From Undaria pinnatifida (Eukaryota > Sar > Phaeophyceae > Laminariales > Alariaceae): a stretch of 64,000 nt of DNA. The notes beneath the pieces were generated by a model. It was given only the letters and a program-made list of their open reading frames with translations. It had not been told where the DNA came from and did no database searches. A program made the position numbers and the translations under genes. Location: assembly GCA_012845835.1 (NCBI GenBank), contig JABAKD010000002.1, positions 20,784,129 to 20,848,128 of the forward strand, given 5' to 3'. Below, in pieces: positions 54,107-64,000 of this stretch (position 1 is its first letter; each line of letters begins with the position of its first letter).

Positions 54107-57100
54107 TCACATTTCACGGGGCTCGGGCGGGGACGGCCTCCTCCCGCGGCAAATCTCGCCGCAGCGGCCGTCGTGCAATTTCGCCCGTTTCCTTGCGAAC
54201 AGAAAATCGTTCTCGAGTTCGGAAAGGTACGACAAGAACGACTCAGGAAAGAGACCGCAGTCGACCACGCTCAGGTTGCCGCTGGTAACCGCAGGAAGTG
54301 CAGGGGGTGCCGGGTTAGGTTCCGGCTCGCGGTGACCATCGCCGTCGCCGCCGTCTGTGATTGTTTCGAGCTTTCTTGCGATATCCTGTTGCAGAAGGGT
54401 CGTCGTCAAGAATGAGGAGGGGCGAGCGCAAAATGTCGATGTAAGGGGGGTGGGTTGGTGTGAGTGGAGGCAACCATAGAAGGAGGTCTGGCAGTCGGAG
54501 GGGTTCAACTTCCTTAAAAAAATGCGCCTAGCCTGGTCGTGTTGGGATGATGTCGGGAGCATATGTACCGGGATGCGCCCCCAACAAAGATTACCAGGGC
54601 TTTTCACGAGTCATGGCTCGATCCACGGATGGATGAGGTCAGGACGTTTTCAAAATTCGTGGGGCGAGTCCGATCGAGACAGGAGGCTTTCAAATCCGGT
54701 CGGGCTGGATCGCCCTGACCCGACCCCCCCGCGAGGAGTGACCCGCTTCGTGAAAAGCTCTGGGTATTACGGGTGACACGGTACGCCATTAAATCGCTCG
54801 TCAGCCCCACCTGAACAAAGGCTATCGCTCGTTCGGCCATTTCCAGTTGTCGGGCCAGAATGCGCTTCACGGTAATCCGGTAGGTCAGGGCGTTCAGGAG
54901 GTCAGGGGCGGCATCGGCTGTCGCCTCCTGGAGCGCGGCCTGGTCGGTTGTTGTGAAGGCGTGGGCACAACGACGGATTTGCGGTTTTAACAAGCGCACG
55001 CGGCGATTATTCAGATAACACCCACCATCCGCCACTCATTTACTTCGTATTTATTCAAGGATAGAGCCATTTGGGAGCAGCATCCGATACGCCAACACGT
55101 TGCTTCTTCAGAAGACGGGTAAAGCACGCACCCAAAAACAATAGGGAGTTTGATTAATACCATTGGTAGCAGGTTGGCACTTACGTCTGCTCTGTTGTAA
55201 CTAGCAAAAAATTGGGTTGTTTAGACACACGGCCGGCCCTCTCGACGGGCGTAAAGACAGAAAGGCAGGAAACAACGAACGAAGGAACGAAGACACGCTG
55301 TCTGTGGTCTACGAATACCCCGGCAGCATCGTCATCAACGGGTCAAAATAAGCCTTGGGTGCTAGAAATGCGCGTGAAAAAAACGAAGGGCCCGGGCCGC
55401 CAACACGGGCACTAGAAGCGCACAAAAAAAAGGTGGACGACAGGCTTAGGTCGCCCGCACGCTCGTAGTTGCCATGTTCATGCCTCGTCGTGTTCCAGGG
55501 TCGTAGGAAAGGCATCCCTAGCCTCGAGCAGCTGCATGACGACCTCCGTAAGCGCCGCCAGCTCGTTCTCTGCCGACGAAGCCTTGCCAGGGAAACCAAC
55601 TCGGGCGTCCGTGGTTGCCCCTGCTCCGCCCTCACCGCCTCGCTCTGGGGCTAAGGCTCCCTCTGTGGTGCGATCGCGCCCGATTCGACTGCCACTGTCA
55701 TCGATGGCCGTTGGGGGGGACAACGAGCAAAAGGTGACAGGAACGGTTCCGCAAGAAGTGCTACTACATTCGTCCCCATCTGTCCTTCCCAAAGTGGGTG
55801 GAGCGCAACCACGTTCTCTTCCCTCTATTTCTCGACTTCCCCCCACTCTTTTTTCTTCGACCTCTCCTCCTTCTCCTCCTCCTCCTCCACGTCTTCCTCC
55901 TCCCCTGTCATCTTCCCCCCCGCCCCGCCCATCTGCTGATCTACCTCCGCCCCCTACCCCTTCAGAAGCCGCACGATCCGTCCCAGGCTGCTGCTGCTTC
56001 CCAGGATCGCTTCGCGCGTCGTGCTCGGCTTCGAGCTTGTCCAGCTCGGACGCAGTCAAGCACGCACAGCGGTAGAACCTCAGCACATCCAACGACCACA
56101 AGTCACGCTTGAGGTGGAACAAACTGGCCAAAAAGCGGGTCGCGGCGGGGGCAGCAGCAGCAGCGGCGGAGGTGGTATTAGGAGGAGCGGATTGTTTATT
56201 TCTTGTCTTGGGATGCAGAGTCTGTCAACGTACATTGCGATAAACACAGGAGCCGTCGACGCGATCTTTGTGCTCGCCAGGGAGTGGGTACGATACTTAC
56301 TCGACCCACCTGACGACTGCGCCCCGCGTGTGAACGCGCACAAATAAGTGCGTTCCTCGCTGCCAGCGGAGAAGCCGACCACGGACGCGCGCTTCAATAG
56401 AGGTACAGTACCTCTTTTTGGCTAAAACGTTGTCCGAATGACGGGGTTCCTTAGCCCACAATCGTCGGAAGGCCATTCTTACTTCGGCATCATATTTTTT
56501 TGAATACCTAGGCCATGGGCCGTGGATTTTTTCATCGGTTTGCATCCTCAGTTTACCCCAAATCAGGTTTTGCCTAAAAAAAAACAGAGCTTTTCGAGTG
56601 AGGAGACTAAAAAAAACAAAACAAAACAATGGTTGATGCACCTCTACGTAGCATAAGTCGGTCGGTGGTATCTCAACCGCAACCAAGGCACAGCCGTGTC
56701 AGCAAGCAAAATCAAACCTCAAGCAGCGAGAAAAGTGAGCAGCGGTATATCGATCGCAACTATGACACAACCGGGTCAGCAATGAACCCGCCACGAGAAG
56801 CGGGAGGGAACGTAAGTGCTGCTGTAGCAGTGAGCGGTAGGGGCGTCCGAAAGTTGAAAAGCGTACCGGGCAGGAGAGACTTGCAGGGGACGGTGGCAAT
56901 GTCAAAGCAGCCTAGCCACCAAAATCGAACCGCCCGTGTGATCCATATACCTACAACGTGCATGCTGTAAAGCGTGCCGCGAGTCTACGCAAAAGTGTGA
57001 CGGGAGGGTAACGTAGCGAGGGAGGGACGGAGGGAGGGAGGGAAGGAGGAGGTAGAGAACAGACGCCGTACCGGAGCGCGTGCTGTCTGTTGGCCCTCAA

Positions 57101-60100
57101 GCAGGCCTTCTTTCTGTCGTACAGTGGCTCGTGCCGTGAGAGGGAACAAACCACCTCTGCCGTGTCCCACGCGTTGTCGAGCATGGCGAATCCGTACTCC
57201 AGCAGCAGGTTGTCGTTCGCTCTTCGCCCGTAGCTATTGAGAACTTCGGCACCCCTCGGGTAGTGGTTTGTTCCCGAAGGGAAGAGTCGAAACACTCCGT
57301 TGCCGTCGACGTCGAAGTCATATCTGTTTGGGGCGGTTGGCCGCGAAAGGGACTATTTGAGAAAACGACTCAACAACGACAGCGAAGGGACTACAGAACC
57401 AACGTCTGTGGAAGCGAATGGTTAGGCTGGGCTGGGTTGGGTCGGGTTGGGTTGGGGTGATTTAAGTTGGGTTTGGGTGGGTTAGGTTGGGCCGCGGTTG
57501 GGTTCGGTTGCGAACAAGTATGATCCGCGAGCGGTCTTCGGCAGGAGCAGGAAATTGAGTTTGGGGGAAATATGACAACGTTCAGATAGAGCAATCCATT
57601 GGTTGCACCGTGCGTGTCCCGTGCGTGCCACGCAGTGTCTGAGTCCTTCTCTTATTCTCTCGTGATGTCGTGGTTTTGGTCCATCGCTCCAAAACTTCAA
57701 CCGTACAATACTTTCTACGGTGTAAGAAGCACCACAGAGCCTTCTTTAACATTTCCAGCAAAACAAAATGTAGTAGCAGTACATAGCGGGTAACGTGTGG
57801 TATCGTCACGTGCGTTATAGTAACGTGCGTCCCTGATTTTAGCCTCTTTAGGGCTGCACCCTCGATTCGGGAACAATTTGCTTCGAATCTAGGTAAGATA
57901 TCTGTTTTTGTTGCAATCCAGTGGTAAGTGGATTAAACCATGAAATTGCAGGTGCCTCGAAGAAAATTAGGCGGCATCTACATCAGCACCCGAGCGGTCA
58001 ACGCCCGCTCCACTTCTCTAGTGATATCAAGTGAGGCTTACTCTGATTGGGAGTGTTGGTGTTGGTGTTGGTGTTGGTGTTGGTGTTGGTGTTTGGGTTT
58101 GCTTTGCTTGTTTTGTCTTGTTTCGGCTTGGTTTGGGTTCACACGCGAGATGCTCTTACTTGGTTTGCACGTTGCCGTGGTTCAGGCAGTCTGCGAACGG
58201 AACCAAGGCCGAGCTTTTCAGCCGTCTCCCGAAAGCCCTGGCTTGCACGGTGCTCCACGCTAAGTCGAACAACTCGAACGTGTACTTGTTGACCTTTCGA
58301 CGACGTGAAGTGAAAATGGAGGAGGAGGGGGGGGGGGGGGGGGGAGGAGAAGAGAAGGGCGGGGCGTACTCATATGTTGCTTTCATTAGTCATTTGACCA
58401 TTGACCACACATCCCTTTGGGGACGGAGCAACGTTCCGGCTCTCAATAAAAACACCTCCAAGCTTTTATCACGCTTCTTCCATATACTACATGGAAAGTG
58501 TTTGCTTATCCTATCCCCGTCCTGTTTCGCCGTCTATGGCCACCATCTATCTCCTAGGATAGCGATCGTCTTCTCGCTACTTTATAGTGTACCAAACTTC
58601 TCCATGTCACATTCTCCTATTTTCCTCATGACCGTCTCTAACACGCCCCCATTCCTCCTTGTACCTTTTATATTCTCCCACAGTCCTACTCTCTTCTGCT
58701 TTGCCACAAGAGCACTTCTGTGCGCCTTCTTCCTCCTCCACCCGATTACTGGTGTACCTTTTTCTTCTTTCTGGCAGATCCAGGTCCCCTACACAAAAAC
58801 GCAGTTTCAGCGTTTGCGCATAGCCCACTGGACCGTGAAAATACGCCTCATTCCTATCTTCTTCTCTTAACCTCCTGTATATATCTAAATGCGCTCCCTC
58901 ATTCACCTTCCTTCTTAGCGCTAGCCTTTCCCTTGCTTTTATCCTTTCTTTACTTTTGTCTTGTACCCCCAAACTCCTCTGTATGCAGCATCTCTTCTTG
59001 GTTCTCTCCTATATTCTTCCATGGTTTATCGACAACTCTATCCCACCATATTCCAGCTCGCCATTTGGTTATCTTCCCATCAACCCTATCAGCTATTGCT
59101 GGCAACCAAGTTTTTGGCATGTCCCTTACTTCATATGACCATTTCAAATTCTCGCGCACCTTTTTGTTTTAAGTGAGTACATTCTTAAGGATGCTCTTGG
59201 TACTGGATTACTCGTCTTGGGAAGGGAGGGGGGGGCGTCCCCATTTGTTGCTTGCCTTAGTCATTTGGCCACTGGTTGCACATCCCTTTCGAGACGGAGC
59301 ACCATCCTCCCAACATTTGGGGGCTCAGTACGTTTCTCCCATATATTACATACCAGGTACATTTGTTCGCTTATGTTATCTCCTTCCCGTTTGGCCGTCT
59401 GTGGACACCGTCCATCTCCTAGAATAGCGATCGTTTTCTCGTTACTATCTAATGTACCAAACTTCTCCATGTCACATCCGTCTATCCTCATCTTCTTCTC
59501 TTATACATTCCCTCCCTCCCTTGTACAGTTCATGTTCTCTCATTAAGCCTTTAAGGGCGCTCTACTCTCATCTGCGTTTTCACAAGGGCACCTCTGTGCG
59601 CCTTCTTCCTCCTCCATCCGACTACTGGTATACCTCTTTCTTCTCCCTGGAAGGTACAAGTCCCCTACACCAAACCGTAGTTTCAGCGCTGTCGCGTACC
59701 GCAGTTGCAGCGATTTCGCGTATCGTAGTTTCAGCATTTTCGCGTAGTTTATTGGGCCGTTCAAAAACGTTTTTTTTCATTCCCATCTTTTCTTAAGCCC
59801 GCATATACCTCTATGAACACTATCCCTCGTTCGAATTTTTTCTTAGCGCTGGCCTTTCCCTTACTTCCATGCTTGCTTTTACCTCTGTCTCGTACCCCCC
59901 AAACTTCTCCACGGACAGTATTTTTCTTGGTTTCCTCCGAGGCCCTTCCACAGTTTGTCGACTACTCTATCCCGCCTTATTCTAGCTCGCCTCTTTGTTG
60001 CTTTCTCCAAACGGCCCTATCGGCTATTGCTGGCTTCCTCTTTTTGGCATGTTCCTTACTTTATATTGCCATTTCAACTTTTTCACGTCTCTATTTGTTT

Positions 60101-61867
60101 TAGGTGGGTGCATTGGCGGTTCTTCTAGTACTGTATTTCTAGTCGATTTAATCATCCTATTGATAAATATTCTTTGGCTGCTGTCATCTGCACTGTTTCC
60201 AGCTGTTTTGCTAACTTCGTGTTCCCTTACCATACTTCTGCTGAATATTCCAGCTTTGGTACAATCGCATTAATCATAGCACATATTTTAATCCTAGTGT
60301 CACGGTGCGAATCTGTTAGGATCGTATCCATCTTGCCTACGTTTGTTTTGCCCTTTCCTATTACTCTTGCTGTGTGTGCATCCCGAGAGCAGTATTTTGA
60401 AACCTCCACGCCAAGGTATGTGTACTGGATACGGTCGACAACTCACCTTCTCCCCCACGTCCACTTGAATGTTACTGGATTATCCTAATCTTCGTTACAT
60501 ACAACTATTAATACCGCGCACATTTTTGTGATCGCTGTCTCTCTCCATTTCCTAGGCTATTCTAGCACCTTCACCATTCGTTTCTGCAGTCCTTCGGGTG
60601 CTTCAGATATCCCCACGAAATCATCCGCCAACACCAATCCCGAAAGAGCATCTTGCCCCCCGGCGACTCCCTGCTTTGATTCTTCGACTCCTACTATCGT
60701 GTCATTAATATGCACGTTAAACATATTGGTTGATAGAGTACACCCCTGTGCCACTCCTTGCAAAATATCAACAAAGTTCGGGAAGGAGGGAGGGGGTATC
60801 TCCACACGCACATGGAAGGTGAGCGCATTCATGCGACTCCTTTGCAGTCTCGGAGATGCTTGGGGTTAGTCACGCTAGCTTCAGCAGTGAATGATTTTAC
60901 AACTCAAAATTTGTCTGGTTGTACAAAAACCAACACCGCAAGAGCATCATTATGCCCGCCACAGCTATTATAGCTAACAATCGGACGGTGTCCGCTAGTT
61001 TCCGCCGGTATACGACGATAACAACGTAATTCAGCGCCAACGATACGCGTTGGCGTCCTGTTCCCCATGTACAGCTAAAAGGTCGTACGATGTTTGCAGT
61101 CCTGTTTCAACAATCGGCCACTTGTAATATGATAATTTGATGGTGCTGAAGGGCTATAGCCTGGTAATGCACCGCTTCTCTCCAACGAACACGAGACGCC
61201 GAGGTGAATCCAACGTGGCAAGTAGAAACGACGATCTCCATACTGGCCGAGGACTCCATCCCGCTGCAACATGGTGAACTCAGGGGGATTTGATGTAATA
61301 CATATATTTGCGAACGAAACTCGACCGCTCAGTGCTGTCAGCAGTTTCTGCCTCCCGCAAGTTTTAATATTCAGGTCGTAGAATACAACATTTAGCTATG
61401 CCGTCAGCAAAGCCCAACTAAGAGAGCGTGAGTGGGGCGGCGGTGTTTCGTTTGGCGGTCGGGCGTCGAAAAGTGCACCGCAAGGCGGATAAAATATCAT
61501 ATGCCATACGTACACGCACCGGAAACAAGTCGGGGTAGACCTTCGAGAGAACCCCCGTCGTGTCGCGATACAGAGCGCGGAGCTGTTGAGCCCGTAAGGC
61601 GGTTCGGCCGAGCAGCTTCTGGTCTTGGAGTTCAAGCAGGCTCTCTTCACTCCAGTGCCTGAGGTTGTGCGGCGTCGGCAGCACGCGCAGGTACGGCCAA
61701 TAGAACGAACCCTCGCCCTTCAGCATCTCCTGCATCAGGTAGAGCGCGAGTCCGTTGTCGCCCTTGAGAAGCTTGGCGTTGTCGCGATGGACGTGGCCTA
61801 AGTCCGGGTCGACCTTCGCGTGAAACTCCGACATCATCAGTCGGTGTGGAATGGTCACCATGTACTC
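54107..61867 (-). CDS. SET-domain protein methyltransferase, Rubisco-LSMT type (5' end missing)
   Basis: Visible exons 61867-61520, 58293-58160, 57323-57072, 56123-55484, 54939-54811 and 54385-54107 join in phase to 593 residues. SET marks: EYMVTIPHRLMMS, FYWPYLRVLPTPHNLRHWS, then FELFDLAWSTVQARAFG, the cofactor-site ALVPFADCLNHGN, and SYGRRANDNLLLEYGFAM, the GxxxNxxLLxxYGF-like hallmark of LSMT/SETD6/SETD3 enzymes. The Rubisco-LSMT substrate-binding domain follows (LFHLKRDLWSLDVLRFYRCA; ALTEVVMQLLEARDAFPTTL; LLNALTYRITVKRIL), interrupted by a ~120-residue Gly/Arg-rich insertion (about 275-395). The 640-base exon seems to end at a GC donor (GAG|GCATGA). The start and first SET residues lie beyond 61867, probably outside the window. 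The enzyme uses S-adenosylmethionine to methylate lysine or histidine; substrate and compartment are unknown. Introns hold LINE copies and two MITEs. Confidence 0.9.
54595..54762. mobile_element. hAT-like MITE, copy 2
   Basis: CAGGGCTTTTCACGA at the left and TCGTGAAAAGCTCTG at the right form ~15-bp inverted ends. Flanks AAGATTAC and GGTATTAC match at five of eight positions, weakly consistent with an 8-bp target duplication. It lies in the last intron of the SET gene. Confidence 0.7.
56384..56660. mobile_element. MITE, GACGCGTGCTACGATAGAG family, copy 4
   Basis: Diverged ends GACGCGCGCTTCAATAGAGG and TGCACCTCTACGTAGCATAA. The interior has GAATGACGGGGTT and CCAAATCAGGTTTT words shared with copy 3. 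It lies in an intron of the SET gene. Confidence 0.7.
57423..57505 (+). repeat. (GGGTT)-type degenerate repeat
   Basis: GGGTTGGGTCGGGTTGGG and variants. Not the TTAGGG/TTTAGGG telomere unit. It lies in an intron of the SET gene. Confidence 0.8.
58320..59216 (-). mobile_element. Poly(C)-tailed LINE, 3' fragment, copy nearest the SET exon
   Basis: On the minus strand it encodes REDRNEAYFHGPVGYAQTLK, then CSCGKAEESR and broken frames, ending at CATATGAGTACGCC and a C-rich tail (G run 58327-58344 on the plus strand). The N-terminal part (ENLKWSYEVRDMPKTWLP) matches the equivalent region of the adjacent copy. It lies in the first visible intron of the SET gene, in sense orientation. Confidence 0.8.
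59217..60860 (-). mobile_element. Poly(C)-tailed LINE with decayed reverse transcriptase
   Basis: The minus-strand frame at 60832-60557 carries RT motifs GVAQGCTLSTNMFNVHINDT and LVLADDFVGIS (the A/F-x-D-D active-site box as ADDF). Further on, RIKICAMINAIVPKLEYSAE is typical of the RT thumb region. Several stops and frameshifts follow. The 3' end (GCAACAAATGGGGACGCC plus C run) is at 59217, immediately next to the second copy. It is 5' truncated at about 60860. Confidence 0.85.
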
Positions 61868-62845
61868 CTGCCGATTGTTTTGTTGGTTTTGTTGCGGGAG
61901 GGGGAGGGGTGCGCCCTGTGAGAGACAAATTGATATTCAGAAAGTCCAGGTATTTTACGGCCTTGCAGCTTTACAGACAGTTCTTGTTGGGAAAAAAAGA
62001 CAGCAGGGCACCAGCAGGGCGCATTACTGACGAAAGCATTACCTCCATGGAAATCATACATGGTACGTTCACACGGGTATTGCATTGGTTAATATCCTAA
62101 TGCTGTGCGTGTAGTCTACTCGTGCACTCCTTGTTCGAACTCGTACTTTATACCTGGTGCTGTGTCCGTGTACTCGTACCCGCAATCTACAACAGACAAT
62201 GTCTCAACAAGTGTGGAACCTACACTACACCCCCAAGAAACACTATTGCGGAACATCATCTCTATTAATAGAATAGAGCTAGGGAATAGGGTCAGCCCCT
62301 CCACCGCACTGGTGGAGGTGGCATTTTTTTTTCAAGGCCAACCGGTTATCATGCAGTATATGCCATACGGCGTACAAGGTTCCCCTTCGGGACGGCGTTG
62401 ACTTGATATTCCGGGGGCGTCGCACGTAGAGAAGGGTGACTCCTGACGTTCCAATGATATGTACCTGATATGATATGAGCTACTGTTTTTGCTCCTGCTG
62501 TTGTATGCTTGGTATATCTGGTATGAGGTCCGACGGCGTGTGTTTGATTGTTGCATTGGACGTGAAGCTATTATTGTGGCTCGATCTTCTGCTGTGCACA
62601 AACCACACACGCATACACCGTGACTGCGGTTTGGGTATCGTACTATAGCTGTTTATCCTTGACACGATATTGCCACTACTGGTACCGCTATCCTGTGTAT
62701 ACTGCTGAGCTGCACTGCCTCTGTAAAAGGATTTAACATTTTATCGCGAGAAGAGGAAAACAATAAATAGCTATTTATTCCCTCCTGTACTCTTGTCGAA
62801 TAGTTAGTGTCGAGTTCTGCATGAAATATACAAGCTAAAGGCACC
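61868..62845. other. Non-coding stretch right of the SET exon
   Basis: Presumably the intron of the SET gene that leads to exons outside the window. No exon matching the missing start of the SET domain was found. Short inverted words (for example CCACCGCACTGGTGGAGG near 62299) are present. Confidence 0.5.
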
Positions 62846-62849
62846 ATCT

Positions 62850-63640
62850 GCGGTCGATTGATGATTAAAAATAACTAGGCTTATGGCAGGGCTCGAAGCT
62901 TGAACTGGACCTAACTAACAACTAATTACCAGGTATAGTTTTCGACACTAACCACTCTTGTTTCTGGCGATACCAACTACAATTCCTGGTCTGGTGTATT
63001 AATTTGTTTCAATTAATAGACAGTCTTAAATCCCATCGAAAGAGCTATTTAAAAACCCATTTAATTATATGCAAATCCCACAACCAAATGTATCAGACGT
63101 CTAATTCAAACCAACTGAATTCCCCCAAAACATGTGTGTGGTCAGTTTAAATTGGTAGGCAGTGTTCGAAATCACTCGCCCTGACAAATATCATGAAATA
63201 ACCCAAATCACTTGTCCGTGTGATTTATGTTAATACATTGCATCCAAAATAAATTGCTATTATTAGGACCATCCCAATGTAATGACTTTCTCGTAGATCA
63301 AGCGTCTGTTGTTGGACAATTTCAGTTGATAGAAAGCCATCCAAACCAATGGCCCGGACAAATGGTAGTCGCGCACCTGGTAAATCATTATTTGGACAAA
63401 TCCAATTGAACCACCACTTCGTTTATCATAGATCATTTGACACAACAATTCAATTTCAATGGCATTCTCCGAATCGATTATATATTATGTGGACAACTCT
63501 ATTTAATTGACAGCCTTCTAAACAAGGTGTCCTGGCCATCCCCACTAATTGACGGTTTCTGTAATAAAATTGTAGACACAATTGTTGCTTATTATTATTG
63601 GAATTGTCAAGGGTGTGGATAGTTTGCAAGCAAGCCGCTG
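62850..63640. other. AT-rich island of unknown nature
   Basis: By eye clearly richer in A and T than the rest of the window, with many AATT, CAATT and ATTG words and no homopolymer C/G runs. There are no convincing coding frames, tRNA folds or organellar genes. Normal composition returns after about 63640. Confidence 0.5.
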
Positions 63641-64000
63641 GCCGTGGCGATGTCTGTTGCCCGACGCCAACCTACGAGTGTCTGTTGTTGGTGTTGTCGG
63701 GCGACCTCTACCTACCAAAAGAAGCAAGTAATAGACAGCAGCTCAATCAAGCAGCAGCATTATAGTATCATTCAACAAGTTGACGAAAGCAGCGACGACG
63801 GTTGCTGGAACGCCGTCAGCACGTCTCTCCGCGGTCAGACGTCATACAGTCGGCCTGTGGGGCTCAGATCTAGAGACTGCCACAGAAGCTGGCTCAGCAC
63901 GCGCCTCTCCGTGTGTACGTAGAGAAGATGCAGCAGAGACACAGCTAGTCAGCGTGCTGGCCCCGGATGCTTACGTGAATATTGATTCGACACAATAAAT

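Noticed and set aside
57423-57505. Interstitial telomere repeat
   Set aside because: The unit is a degenerate GGGTT/GGGTC, not TTAGGG or TTTAGGG, and lies in an intron.

Overview
The window looks like nuclear DNA of an intron-rich eukaryote. Its genes are split by GT-AG introns of a few hundred bases to several kilobases. The introns are full of simple repeats and short transposons, and TATA-like and tRNA-derived elements are present. Gene content and architecture (an Skp1-type GlcNAc-transferase family member, LSM4, a LSMT-type SET methyltransferase, an XRRA1-like leucine-rich-repeat protein, long C/T-rich introns, frequent CAG/CTG words) fit a stramenopile, most likely a brown alga of the Ectocarpus kind. 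The organism call is an inference; no sequence search was possible.

Layout. (1) 69-4509 (+): four-exon gene for an uncharacterised, disordered, basic protein, possibly starting left of the window. (2) 7483-18546 (-): LSM4, an Sm-like RNA-binding protein with an RGG tail, whose tiny exons are separated by about 0.5, 7.7 and 2.1 kb introns. (3) 18787 (+): a probable first exon of a type II membrane protein behind a TATA box, divergent from LSM4. (4) 19.7-27.6 kb: transposon remnants and satellites with no confident host gene. (5) 28497-38192 (+): ten-exon GlcNAc-transferase. (6) 40380-47280 (-): four-exon XRRA1-like LRR protein, whose third intron holds nested MITEs, tRNA-derived elements and a 1.5 kb inverted repeat. 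(7) 51688-52518 (+): single-exon Ser/Asp/Gly-rich nuclear-type protein. (8) 54107-61867 (-): 3' six exons of a Rubisco-LSMT-like SET methyltransferase whose 5' end lies further right, with two decayed LINE copies in its first visible intron. (9) 61.9-64 kb: no gene recognised, including an AT-rich island.

The genes do not form an operon or a pathway. They are ordinary unlinked housekeeping or regulatory genes: mRNA decay/splicing, protein glycosylation, protein methylation and an LRR scaffold. All exon junctions listed were checked for reading-phase continuity by hand.

The most unusual material is repetitive. A LINE family and a separate ~200-bp SINE-like family end in the same short word followed by a poly(C) tail, instead of poly(A). 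There are several MITE families, one of which sits in an arm of a long inverted repeat so that the opposite arm preserves the empty site. There are also an exact 300-bp tandem duplication, a probable GC-AG intron in the SET gene, and four different pentanucleotide satellites.
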